Positions 41,424 to 49,797 of a DNA stretch of 64,000 bases are shown here, piece after piece; within the stretch, counting starts at the first letter, position 1, and every line of letters starts with the position of its first letter. The position numbers and the translations under genes are program-made. The notes beneath the pieces were generated by a model that worked only from the letters and a program-made list of their open reading frames with translations, was not told the origin of the DNA and ran no database searches. The stretch is from Hominimerdicola alba 8 (lineage in GTDB: Bacteria > Bacillota > Clostridia > Oscillospirales > Ruminococcaceae), in the NCBI RefSeq assembly GCF_000178155.2, contig NZ_ADKM02000130.1, positions 1 through 64,000 on the forward strand, read 5' to 3'.

Positions 41424-41463
41424 ATAATTCAGAATTTATAATTTTTGACATGGGCGAAAGCTC
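41424..41463. repeat. AATTCAT-type repeat, third copy
   Basis: ATAATTCAGAATTTATAATT then TTGACATGGGCGAAAGC, matching the end of the block at 3667-3718. Confidence 0.45.
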
Positions 41464-41504
41464 GGCGCATTTCGGAATAATGTGCTAAGATCGTATGGCA
41501 GGGG

Positions 41505-41639
41505 AGTGCCCCCACCGTTCTCCGCCGCCCCATGCGATAAATCAGCATACCCCGCTGATGCCCCCATCAAATCGCAGTGCCGCCCCCCGAAAGTTTCAGT
41601 GCCCCCACCGTCACCCGCCGCCCCGTGCGATAAATCAGC
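41505..41639. repeat. Direct repeat, 42-bp units 93 bp apart
   Basis: AGTGCCCCCACCGT...CCGCCGCCCC.TGCGATAAATCAGC at 41505-41546 and again at 41598-41639, with about four differences. Between them is the shorter related CATCAAATCGCAGTGCCGCC. No coding frame with a ribosome site. Confidence 0.55.
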
Positions 41640-41712
41640 TTTCCACCGCCGCGATTGTCTATTTTTACCCGCAAAAAAGGGTGAAAATATTAATATAGTT
41701 GAATTGTCCTTA

Positions 41713-41742
41713 TTGACAAGCTGTACATAAAAGTGTTATAAT
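41713..41742 (+). promoter_or_regulatory. Promoter of the solute-binding lipoprotein
   Basis: TTGACA (41713-41718), 18 bp, TATAAT (41737-41742). Confidence 0.8.
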
Positions 41743-41752
41743 GCAAAAGGAA

Positions 41753-41770
41753 TTTGTTAACGTTAACAAA
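41753..41770 (+). promoter_or_regulatory. LacI-family operator
   Basis: TTTGTTAACGTTAACAAA, an 18-bp perfect palindrome with central CG, about 4-20 bases after the predicted transcription start. This is the classic LacI/GalR/CcpA-like operator shape; binding here would block the promoter. Confidence 0.75.
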
Positions 41771-41788
41771 ATCAGGAGGGATATTTAA

Positions 41789-43243
41789 ATGAAAATAACT
41801 AAGAAAATGCTCGCGCTGACTGCGGCTCTCATTTCTGTCATGAGCATAGCTGGCTGCAGCGGCAGCAGTGACAGCGGTAAGTCGGAAGATACGCTCGAAA
41901 GCTATGAAGATAAGGTAGAAGTCGCTTCTACCGAAGATATCGAAGGACTGGTGCAGGAGGTCTCCGCTATCCCCGATGGCGCTGACGGTACGCTGAAATG
42001 GCTGTCATATTTTGATATAAACCCCAGCCGCCGTGTCCCCGAAAAGAGGACAGACCTCACACTGTTCGAGGAAAAAGGCGGCAAGATAGAGTATGAAAGC
42101 TGTTCTTCCATCGAGAAGTACGAAAAGCTGGCGACCGAACTTATGGCAAACAACCCGCCCGATATGTTCTGGTATGAGCAGAAAATGACTTTCCCCGCAA
42201 ACTGCATCAAGGAAATGTTCCAGCCTGTTGACTCCATAGTTGACTTTGACAGCCCGCTGTGGAGCGATGTGAAGTCGGCGGCTGACCAGTATACCCTCAA
42301 CGGTGAACATTTCGTGGCACCCATCAGCTTCGGCGCAACTTCGGTGCTGACATACGATAAGGACGTTATAGAAGCCGCAGGTCTTGATGACCCTTATGAG
42401 ATGTACATAAACGGCGAGTGGGACTGGGACGCATGGTATGATATGATGACCGAGTACTGTCAGGGCGCTCCCGAAGGTGAGGACAGATACGGTGTAAACG
42501 GCTGGTTCGCTCCTTTCATCTTCCAGTCTACAGGCAAAACGCTCATATCCTACGATGCCGAAAAGGACGAGTATGTGGAGAACCTCAACGATGCCGATTT
42601 CCAGCGCGCATCGGAAGTCCTCTACAATATCAAGAAGAACAATATGTACTACCCCGAATGGGTGGGTCAGACCAGTGACGCTTTCAAGGCGAATATCCTG
42701 TTCTATGCAATGGGTCCGTGGGCTTCCTGCGACAGCCATACTCCAAAGGCGGAAGACCACTGGGGCATGGTGCCGATGCCGAAAGACCCCAATCAGGATA
42801 CCCTCAACTGCATTGTTGATACTTCTGCCTACATGTGGGTAAACGGTTCGACCAAGAACGATGCCATGAAGTGCTGGCTGGAGTGCGCAAGGATAGTACA
42901 CGTTCAGGACGAGTACATAGAAACCGAGCGCAAGAAGTTCAACGAAACGAACCCCTACTGGACCGATGAGATGTATCAGGTAGCCTACGAGGAAGTTTCC
43001 AGCGGCAAGTTCAACATCATCGTTGATCCCGGCTACGGCATTTCCACTGTACTTTCCGATGATGATGCTGCCACCAACGCCACTCTTGAAGCTGTTATCC
43101 CCTACATGTACTCTTCTGTCATGAAAGAGGACGAGAACGGCGCACAGTTCACATGGACGATGCTTCGCGAACAGTATTCGGGTACTATAGCCTCCGAACT
43201 TAAGACCTTTAACGATGCTTACCACGCTTATACAAGCAAGTGA
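41789..43243 (+). CDS. Extracellular solute-binding lipoprotein (carbohydrate ABC type)
   Basis: 484 residues, AGGAGGG before ATG. Signal with lipobox SIAGCSG (Cys near residue 23). The mature part resembles family 1 solute-binding proteins: an acidic N-terminal stretch, then NGEWDWDAWYDMMTEYCQ, PWASCDSHTPKAEDHWGMVPMPKDP and NGSTKNDAMKCWLECARI. The ligand is likely a glycan fragment, judging by family and by the LacI-type operator. No permease or ATPase gene is adjacent; it is followed by a degraded family A repeat and a terminator. Confidence 0.85.
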   Translation: MKITKKMLALTAALISVMSIAGCSGSSDSGKSEDTLESYEDKVEVASTEDIEGLVQEVSAIPDGADGTLKWLSYFDINPSRRVPEKRTDLTLFEEKGGKIEYESCSSIEKYEKLATELMANNPPDMFWYEQKMTFPANCIKEMFQPVDSIVDFDSPLWSDVKSAADQYTLNGEHFVAPISFGATSVLTYDKDVIEAAGLDDPYEMYINGEWDWDAWYDMMTEYCQGAPEGEDRYGVNGWFAPFIFQSTGKTLISYDAEKDEYVENLNDADFQRASEVLYNIKKNNMYYPEWVGQTSDAFKANILFYAMGPWASCDSHTPKAEDHWGMVPMPKDPNQDTLNCIVDTSAYMWVNGSTKNDAMKCWLECARIVHVQDEYIETERKKFNETNPYWTDEMYQVAYEEVSSGKFNIIVDPGYGISTVLSDDDAATNATLEAVIPYMYSSVMKEDENGAQFTWTMLREQYSGTIASELKTFNDAYHAYTSK

Positions 43244-43257
43244 GGATAGTTCTTCCG

Positions 43258-43353
43258 AATGATAATCACGCTGACACACCATAAAAACATCTGGTTTACA
43301 GAACTTAAAGTGGTTACCGCATTTTCAGACGGTGTGCAAAAGGGATGACCGTA
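43258..43353 (+). mobile_element. MITE-like element, family A copy 4 (degenerate, 96 bp)
   Basis: AATGATAATCACGCTGACAC to GTGCAAAAGGGATGACCGTA. It lacks about 30 internal bases of the full form and its flanks show no target duplication. An old copy, between a stop codon and its terminator. Confidence 0.7.
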
Positions 43354-43369
43354 AATCGTTATATAAGCC

Positions 43370-43405
43370 AAAAGCCCATCTGTCACACGGCAGACGGGCT
43401 TTTTT
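43370..43405 (+). terminator. Terminator of the solute-binding gene
   Basis: AAAAGCCC.TCTG pairs with CAGA.GGGCTTTTTT. It may also serve the convergent LRR gene. Confidence 0.85.
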
Positions 43406-43485
43406 GCATGGAAAAGCACCCACAGCAAAAACTGCGGGCGCTCTTCCGGTGAAGGTAATTTATTGAAGTTTTGTTGAAATCATTA

Positions 43486-46110
43486 TCAGAGTTTTCTGAT
43501 GCCCTTTACAGCAGCAGCTATGCGGGACAGGTCGGTGACATTCACCTTGCCGTCGCCGTTTACATCAGCTTTTGCCAGCATATTCTCGTCACCGAGAGTC
43601 TTTACGCCCTTTATGTGGGCAGCCAGCTTTGCAACGTCGGAAACGTTCAGCTTGCCGTCACCGCTGATATCGCCCTTGACCTCTTTCGAGGGTACAGGTT
43701 CAGCAGGCTGAGCGGGTCTTACATAATCGCTCAGTGTGTCATCAGCATAAGGCGTAGCCGCAAAGTTCATATCGTGCGCAAATGCGTAATCTTCGGGATA
43801 TGTGCCCTTTACGCCATACATGGTGACAGTTTCATTATCAACGTTGGTGTCAAAGTAGCTGAATGCGTCCTCAGCTATCTCTTCAATGTTTGAACCCACA
43901 TAGATATCCTTAAGTGCAGTACATTCACCGAATGCGCCGCTGTCTATCCTCTTGACAGAATAAGGTATCTTTACCTCTTTAAGTGCGTAGTCATAGCGGA
44001 AAGTTTCCTTGCAGATATACTTTGTCCTTTTGCTGAGAGTCACATCGGTCAGCTTGGGGCATTCCTTGAATGTGTAGAAGCCCATGTCCTTTACACTGTC
44101 GGGGATAACTGCCTTTGTCAGTTCATCACAGCCCTCAAAAACAGAGTCGCCCATAGTTTCAACGCCCATCGGCAGTGTCATTTCAGTCAGCGAGTCGCAG
44201 TTTGCGAATACACCGCTCTTTATCTCCTTGATAGTTTCCTTGTCGTTCCATGTCACGGTGTTAAGGCTTGTACAACCTCTGAATGCGCCGCCCTTGATGA
44301 CTTCGAGCTTTTCGGGCATGATAACGCCGACAAGATTTTTGCAGTTTTCGCAGAGCGCGGTTTCAACAGTCTTAAGTTCAGACGGCAGTTCGAGTCTTCT
44401 GATGCCCGACTGCTCAAATGCCGATGCACCCAGCTCTGTCAGGGTATCGGGCAGTCTTATCTCCCACAGACCTGTACAGTTCATGAATGCCTTTGAGCCG
44501 ATGGTCTGAACAGTGTCGGGTATACTGAATCCCTTAAGTGATGTACAGCCTATGAACGCTCTCTCGCCTATCTCGGTGATGCCCGCGCCGAAAGTGACCT
44601 TTTTCAGCTGTTCAGCCCAAGCGAATGCACAGCCGTCTATCTTTACGACGGTATCAGGTATAACTATCTCCTCAATGCCGGTTTCAGACAGCAGGTAGTT
44701 TGCTATGGACAGTGTGCCCTCTTCAAAGGTGACTTTCTTAAGGTTCGCGCAATCTCTGAAAGGTCCTGTGCAGTCTATCGAGCCGACATCGCACTTTGTC
44801 AGTGACTTTGGTATGAGTATTTCGCTGATGGCTGCACCCCTGAAAGCATCCTTGCCCAGAGTGGTGAGGTGCTTTGAGAGAGTAACGGACGAAAGGTCTT
44901 TACAGCCTGCGAATGCGTACTCTTTGATGTCGGTGACACTTGACGGTATCTCTATCTTGGTAAGACCCGTGTTGTTGAAAGCCCTGCCGCCTATCGTGGT
45001 AACGGTCTTAGGTATCTCTACATACTGCAAAGCAGATGCGCCCGCAAAGATGCACGCAGGAACGGTGGTCATGCCCTGTTCGAGTGTCGCAGTGGTCAGG
45101 TCAGGGCAGTTATAGAAAGGACCTTCGTTGGTGGATATACTAGATGTCATTGCCTCAGTCAGCTGTTTTCTTATGGTAACAGACTTAAGACCCGAACCTG
45201 CAAAACATTTAGTACCCAGCTTTGTGACAGTCTTTGGAATGTCAACACTTTCAAGCGATGTGCAGCCCTTGAATGCTTCCTCACCGATATATGTCACCGA
45301 CTCAGGTATGGTGACTTCTTTAAGAGAAGTGCAGTAGCTTGCAAAACATGCAGGAACAGCAGTCAGCGAATTTGGAAGTTCCAGCGTTTCAAGTCCTGTA
45401 GCGCCTGCCAGCAGATAGTTAGGCAGAGTTTCAACGCCCTGCGGCAGCTTTACTGTCTTAAGGGCATCGCAGTCCTTGAAAGGGCCGCTTCCCGGATTTA
45501 TACTGCTTGAACCTACCTCAGTTACCGATGCGGGTATCTCGATGCTCTCCAGACCCGACCTTTCAAAGCAGGTATAGCCCAGCTTTGTCAGACCATCTGG
45601 CAGATCTATGCTTTTCAGGGAAGCACATGCCGTGAAAGCGTCCTCTTCTATACTTTTCAGCGAGTCTGGCAGTGTGATGTCTGACAGTGCAGAACAGCCC
45701 GCGAAAGCGTACTTGTCTATCGTTTCAACATTTTTGCTGAGCACAACAGTGCTAAGGCTCTCATCATTGTCGAATGCACGTTCGCCTATCCTCTTTACAG
45801 AATCGGGCACAGTCACCTTTTTCAGGCTCTTCTTATTGCGGAACAGGCGATAGCCCAGTTCAACGACAGGCTTGCCGCCTATCTCGGAGGGTACGACTAC
45901 CTCAACGGGGTCGTTCGCACCGACATACTTTGAGAGCACAGCGCCGTCATCAGCCAGAGTGTACTCATAATCGCCCTCAGTGAATGTTTCCTCAGCCGCA
46001 TGTGCGGTGACAGCGGCGGTCTTTACAGATTCAAACACACCCTCAGGTGCAGCGGCAGCAGTGCCGAATACCAGTGTCAGTGCCAGAACAGATGCCAGAA
46101 CTTTTTTCAT
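43486..46110 (-). CDS. Secreted leucine-rich-repeat (BspA-type) dockerin protein
   Basis: 874 residues. Signal peptide about 1-28 with AAAAPEG; then more than 25 LRR_5 units of the form LKSIDLPDGLTKLGYTCFERSGL and VTKIGERAFxxCTSLKxVTIPxSV (about 55-770); a linker rich in Pro (AQPAEPVPSKE); and a C-terminal type I dockerin (GDISGDGKLNVSDVAKLAAH and ADVNGDGKVNVTDLSRIAAA). BspA-like LRRs mediate adhesion. This would place an adhesin on a cohesin scaffold. Promoter minus TTGACA, 17 bp, TATAAT at 46258-46286. Tandem identity along the gene invites recombination. Confidence 0.92.
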   Translation of the reverse strand: MKKVLASVLALTLVFGTAAAAPEGVFESVKTAAVTAHAAEETFTEGDYEYTLADDGAVLSKYVGANDPVEVVVPSEIGGKPVVELGYRLFRNKKSLKKVTVPDSVKRIGERAFDNDESLSTVVLSKNVETIDKYAFAGCSALSDITLPDSLKSIEEDAFTACASLKSIDLPDGLTKLGYTCFERSGLESIEIPASVTEVGSSSINPGSGPFKDCDALKTVKLPQGVETLPNYLLAGATGLETLELPNSLTAVPACFASYCTSLKEVTIPESVTYIGEEAFKGCTSLESVDIPKTVTKLGTKCFAGSGLKSVTIRKQLTEAMTSSISTNEGPFYNCPDLTTATLEQGMTTVPACIFAGASALQYVEIPKTVTTIGGRAFNNTGLTKIEIPSSVTDIKEYAFAGCKDLSSVTLSKHLTTLGKDAFRGAAISEILIPKSLTKCDVGSIDCTGPFRDCANLKKVTFEEGTLSIANYLLSETGIEEIVIPDTVVKIDGCAFAWAEQLKKVTFGAGITEIGERAFIGCTSLKGFSIPDTVQTIGSKAFMNCTGLWEIRLPDTLTELGASAFEQSGIRRLELPSELKTVETALCENCKNLVGVIMPEKLEVIKGGAFRGCTSLNTVTWNDKETIKEIKSGVFANCDSLTEMTLPMGVETMGDSVFEGCDELTKAVIPDSVKDMGFYTFKECPKLTDVTLSKRTKYICKETFRYDYALKEVKIPYSVKRIDSGAFGECTALKDIYVGSNIEEIAEDAFSYFDTNVDNETVTMYGVKGTYPEDYAFAHDMNFAATPYADDTLSDYVRPAQPAEPVPSKEVKGDISGDGKLNVSDVAKLAAHIKGVKTLGDENMLAKADVNGDGKVNVTDLSRIAAAVKGIRKL

Positions 46111-46257
46111 TCAAATTCGTCCTCCCTTTGATAACTATTATTTATATCGCTCACGTTACCATGTGTGAGCGCAGTTTTCGGGTACATCAGACTGTTAAAC
46201 GCCTTATGCGGACTTCTATCAGTGTTAAAGCCGCAAGAACCTATTTTAACAAGTATA

Positions 46258-46286
46258 ATTATATTACACACAGCGTTTTTTGTCAA
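46258..46286 (-). promoter_or_regulatory. Promoter of the LRR-dockerin gene
   Basis: Minus strand TTGACA, 17 bp, TATAAT. The leader is about 140 bases. Confidence 0.8.
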
Positions 46287-46583
46287 CTAAAGTGACATAT
46301 AATCAGCATATCAAACAATTCGGTCATAATTTTTTTACCGCTTGCACAACATAATTTTACTATAACGTTTGCGTACCCATCAAACATCGGAACTTTTGGG
46401 GAGTTCCTTGTTGATGTAAACATAATACCACAACAGGCAAAAGTTTTCTACCAACGCGGCTTTGAAATTTCGCAACTCTTAGTTGCAGTTTTATCCTTTT
46501 ATGCAGAAATATCCGCTGTGTAGTGAATATTTAACAGATATATGCGCATAAGATATCCTCCGCCCACACCGCGACGGCTTGCC

Positions 46584-46662
46584 GCTTTGTCGCGAAATGC
46601 GGGCTTTCTGTCGTGAAATGGCGGCTTTTTCTATTGTAAGGGAGCTGAAAATGTGGTATAAT
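46584..46662 (+). promoter_or_regulatory. Direct repeats and promoter upstream of the histidine kinase
   Basis: GTCGCGAAATG at 46589-46599 and GTCGTGAAATG at 46610-46620 are direct repeats with 21-bp period, each followed by a GCGGCTTT-like run. They end six bases before TTGTAA (46634-46639), 17 bp, TATAAT (46657-46662). This spacing is typical of LytTR-type activator sites. Confidence 0.55.
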
Positions 46663-46734
46663 AAACTCGTTGATGATATACATTTACTCTATAAATTAAG
46701 ATAAATATACCATATAAAGACTTTGCCGCGTGAT

Positions 46735-48150
46735 ATGTTCCGTGACAAAGCCCTGCAAAAGGAAGTGAGAAACATAGACACGCATTTTTTTGGCTCTGTT
46801 ACTGTATCTGTGACTGACTACCTGCTGAGCCTGCTTATATTTATATCAGCGATACTTATAATACACTGCTTTTTTGATGATGAAGTCATGCTGAAAAAGC
46901 AGAACCTCTTTTTCTATGGCTGTACAACTTTTGTGCTGGAAATAATATACTTTTTTTCTCAGGACTACCTCTTAGGTGATGCTGTGGGCTTTATCATGTA
47001 TGTATCCGGCGGCATTTACGGCGCGCTGCTCGTAAAGGAAAAGCGTGTGCGGCGGTTCTTCTCAGTTATGGTGATGATGTTGCTGGTGGCGATGTTGGGT
47101 GCGATGCTCACCCATGTGCTCATGTACTGCCTGGGACGCAGTGACCTTATGATATACGAAGAAAAACGCGACCAGCGCTATACCTTTTTCACCCTCACCA
47201 ACATACCGCTGCTGCTGCTTGTGGTGCTCTACCTGACCAATCAGTACATCAAAAAGGGCAGGACGATGATGCTGAGAAAAGTTGACAAGCTGTACCTTGT
47301 TATATACCTTGCATATATGTGCGTCATAAGCAAGCTGTTCGTGTGGCTCGAAACCGAAAAGACCACCTTTGCGGAGGAGTACGGCGCTGTCAAGCTGTTC
47401 ACCTCGCTGGTCGCCATCGGCATAGCAGTGCTGGTGCCGATGTTCATACTAAGGAACAGACAGACAGACTACTTCAATAAACTCAGTGAACAGCACAAGA
47501 GTTTCCTTGAAGCCGAACTTGCAGCGTCCAAGCAGTTCAAGGAGGCGCAGGAGGAAACACTGGCTTTCCGCCACGATGTACAGAACAACCTCAGCGTGGT
47601 GTCACAGCTGATGAGCGAGGGCAAGTACAAGGAGGCTGAACGCTTCATAAACGACATGCACGAGCATGTTTCGGCGCTTTCACCAAAGATAGTCACGGGC
47701 GATGAGATGCTTGATTCGCTGATAGCTTCAAAAATGGCGAAAATGACCGATGCGGGCATAAACTTCACCATCGACGGCGTGGCGGACGGCGGCATCGGCT
47801 GGAAACCGATGGATATCTGCACCGTGTTCGCAAACGCCCTTGATAATGCCATAGAAGCCTGCCAGCGTGTCGAAGAGCGCAGACGGCGCTTCATAAAACT
47901 GGAGATAAGAAAGACCGCTCACCAACGGCTGATAACCCTTGTAAACAGTTCAGCCGAAGATGTTGACTGCGAAAAGCTGATGCACAGCAAGATACACCTC
48001 ACCACCAAAGAGGATAAGCAGCTTCACGGGTATGGCGTGCGCAACATACGCCGCACAGTCGAACACTACGGCGGCATGCTGAGAATGACCTGCGATGACG
48101 GCCAGTTCAAACTGGAAATGATAATGGGACTGGGACATGCCGCAGGATAA
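46735..48150 (+). CDS. Sensor histidine kinase, GHKL/AgrC type
   Basis: 471 residues from the ATG at 46735; a TTG four codons upstream is possible and neither has a good ribosome site. The N-terminal 210 residues have about six membrane helices. The kinase part starts with FRHDVQNNLSVVSQLM (phospho-acceptor His), then the N box with FANALDNAIEAC and the G box GYGVRNIRRTVEHYGG; it lacks the long dimerisation bundle of classical kinases. These kinases usually pair with LytTR regulators in peptide or stress signalling. No response regulator is beside it. Confidence 0.88.
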   Translation: MFRDKALQKEVRNIDTHFFGSVTVSVTDYLLSLLIFISAILIIHCFFDDEVMLKKQNLFFYGCTTFVLEIIYFFSQDYLLGDAVGFIMYVSGGIYGALLVKEKRVRRFFSVMVMMLLVAMLGAMLTHVLMYCLGRSDLMIYEEKRDQRYTFFTLTNIPLLLLVVLYLTNQYIKKGRTMMLRKVDKLYLVIYLAYMCVISKLFVWLETEKTTFAEEYGAVKLFTSLVAIGIAVLVPMFILRNRQTDYFNKLSEQHKSFLEAELAASKQFKEAQEETLAFRHDVQNNLSVVSQLMSEGKYKEAERFINDMHEHVSALSPKIVTGDEMLDSLIASKMAKMTDAGINFTIDGVADGGIGWKPMDICTVFANALDNAIEACQRVEERRRRFIKLEIRKTAHQRLITLVNSSAEDVDCEKLMHSKIHLTTKEDKQLHGYGVRNIRRTVEHYGGMLRMTCDDGQFKLEMIMGLGHAAG

Positions 48151-48314
48151 TGTATAGGGAAACTGTCAAGGCGCAGGACACCGAGAACGCCATCGATGAA
48201 CTGATCGTGTATGTAGACGTAAAAAATGCAGGGCATGCAGAGGGCGGCGTATATACCCGCGAAATAGGCTATGAAGAATTCAGTGAATATGTTGAACGTG
48301 TCGAAAATGATTGA
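48150..48314 (+). CDS. Small protein overlapping the kinase stop
   Basis: 54 residues, starting on the A of the kinase stop (TAATG). It is acidic, with ETVKAQDTENAIDELIVYVD and REIGYEEFSEYVERVEND. No ribosome site of its own beyond coupling. Not recognised. It and the next gene follow the kinase in one direction without a terminator, so one operon is likely. Confidence 0.5.
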   Translation: MYRETVKAQDTENAIDELIVYVDVKNAGHAEGGVYTREIGYEEFSEYVERVEND

Positions 48315-48341
48315 TACCGCATTTGATACGGGGAGGCAGAA

Positions 48342-49205
48342 ATGTTCAGAAAGATACTTGCAGTCATATTCCTGCTGATGACCGCAGTGTGGTGTTTCAG
48401 CGGCTGTGCCATGTCAAAGGAAGATGTCAGACTGCTGGATAAAAAGGGCGCTGAGGACTTCGCGGAGGGATACACAAAAACATGGTAATATCTCGGCTGT
48501 GATGACAGTGAAGAATTTGTAAAGGTGTATAATTTCACCGATACCGAACTGGGCTTTGATTTCATAGTGAGAAGTTCGGCTGTCAGCGAGGGAATGGACG
48601 GCGCAGCGTTCTATTACAAATGCAGTAATTACACCGACTGGGATAAAAAGTACGCGGAAATGGTCATAGCCGGCTGTTCTGACGAAGTTGAAAAGCTGTG
48701 TGCAGAATACAGCATCGACTGTGATATGGCTATGCTGGCGGACAGTAAGTTCATTGGTCTGAAACAGCGCGAGGATTCTGACCCCTCACAGCTGACCGAA
48801 CTCTATGATAACATATGCGCGGCAGTTTCCGCCGCCGACCCTCGCAGCAGATTCGGTGAAATTGAAATAAGTGTGACCCCCGTTCCCGGTTCGGTATGGA
48901 AACGCGGCAGTTATACCGCAAAGGGCGGCTATGTCAGCGCCACCGAATGGGTCATCAACAGGATACTTGAAACTGCGGCAAAACAGCTTGGTAAAAAACG
49001 CGAAGAACTTACGCTTGTTTCCGCCGAACAGCGCACCATCGAACAGATGCCCTACATCAATGAAGCAGATGTTACATATACCCCGCCATTGTTCGATAAC
49101 AATAATACGATCTATAAAGAAGTGTATTTCAGCTGCGGCGTCAGAACATACAAGGCAGTGAATATCGAGGTCGGACATGAGATGTACCTCGAAGAGGCTG
49201 ACTGA
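48342..49205 (+). pseudogene. Lipoprotein gene broken by an in-frame stop
   Basis: GGGAGG precedes an ATG at 48342. The frame gives a signal with CFSGCAM (lipobox), then 48 codons to a TAA at 48486-48488, after which the same frame stays open for 238 codons to 49205 (YLGCDDSEEFVKVYNFTDTE...). The two pieces read as one secreted protein of about 287 residues: N-terminal lipid anchor, then a mixed alpha-beta domain with no known match. Either a nonsense mutation, read-through, or a sequencing error at TGGTAA. A GTG at 48525 could restart but lacks a ribosome site. Confidence 0.72.
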
Positions 49206-49219
49206 CCTGCGCGGGTGCT

Positions 49220-49248
49220 TGCAAACCAAAGAAAAATGTGCTATAATA
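49220..49248 (+). promoter_or_regulatory. Promoter of rimM-trmD
   Basis: TTGCAA (49220-49225), 17 bp, TATAAT (49243-49248). Confidence 0.75.
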
Positions 49249-49278
49249 TACAGATAATAATTCTAAGGAAGTGACTGT

Positions 49279-49797
49279 ATGCAAAAACTGCTTGAAGCAG
49301 GCAAGATAGTTTCGGTCTTCGGGCTGAAAGGTGAGGTCAAAGTGCAGGCTTGGTGCGATACTCCCGATTTTCTCTGTGAGTTCGATACGCTGTATTATAA
49401 GAGCGGCACACCCGTTGAAATAGAACGTTCAAGGGTGCAGAAGAATATCGTCGTGATGAAGATAAAGGGCATCGATACAGTCGAGGAAGCCCAGAAGATA
49501 CGCAACCGCGTGCTGTATATCGACCGAGATGATGTCGAACTTGACGAGAATACCTATTTCGTGCAGGACTTAGTGGGTCTGAAGGTGGTTGACCTTGACA
49601 GCGGCAGAGAGTACGGCACTCTCACCGAAGTCAGCGAAACAGGTGCTAACGATGTATACCATATTAAAAGCGCTGACGGTAAGATGTATTATATACCCGC
49701 TATACCCTCTGTTGTGGCTGAAACGGATATCGAGGGCGGCGTGATGAAGATAACTCCCCTTGAAGGGCTGTTCGATGATGCGGAGGAGATAAGGTGA
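49279..49797 (+). CDS. rimM: Ribosome maturation factor RimM
   Basis: 172 residues. The N-terminal RimM domain (GKIVSVFGLKGEVKVQ, residues 7-22) and a C-terminal PRC-barrel (about 100-168; DLVGLKVVDLDSG and MYYIPAIPSVV) match the family. It binds S19 and helps 30S head maturation. Its stop overlaps the GTG start of trmD (GTGA). The usual neighbours rpsP, khpA and rplS are not here. Confidence 0.95.
   Translation: MQKLLEAGKIVSVFGLKGEVKVQAWCDTPDFLCEFDTLYYKSGTPVEIERSRVQKNIVVMKIKGIDTVEEAQKIRNRVLYIDRDDVELDENTYFVQDLVGLKVVDLDSGREYGTLTEVSETGANDVYHIKSADGKMYYIPAIPSVVAETDIEGGVMKITPLEGLFDDAEEIR

Larger units (their letters stand above)
46111..46722. other. Intergenic regulatory stretch
   Basis: 612 bases between divergent genes. 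It holds the LRR gene promoter (46258-46286), a stem-loop CATCGGAAC...GTTCCTTGTTGATG (46383-46415), the direct repeats at 46589-46628 and the promoter at 46634-46662. No gene is seen. Confidence 0.6.

Noticed and set aside
43486-46110. Plus-strand frames opposite the LRR gene
   Set aside because: Periodic shadows of the repeat units; Ser/Val-rich without any domain.
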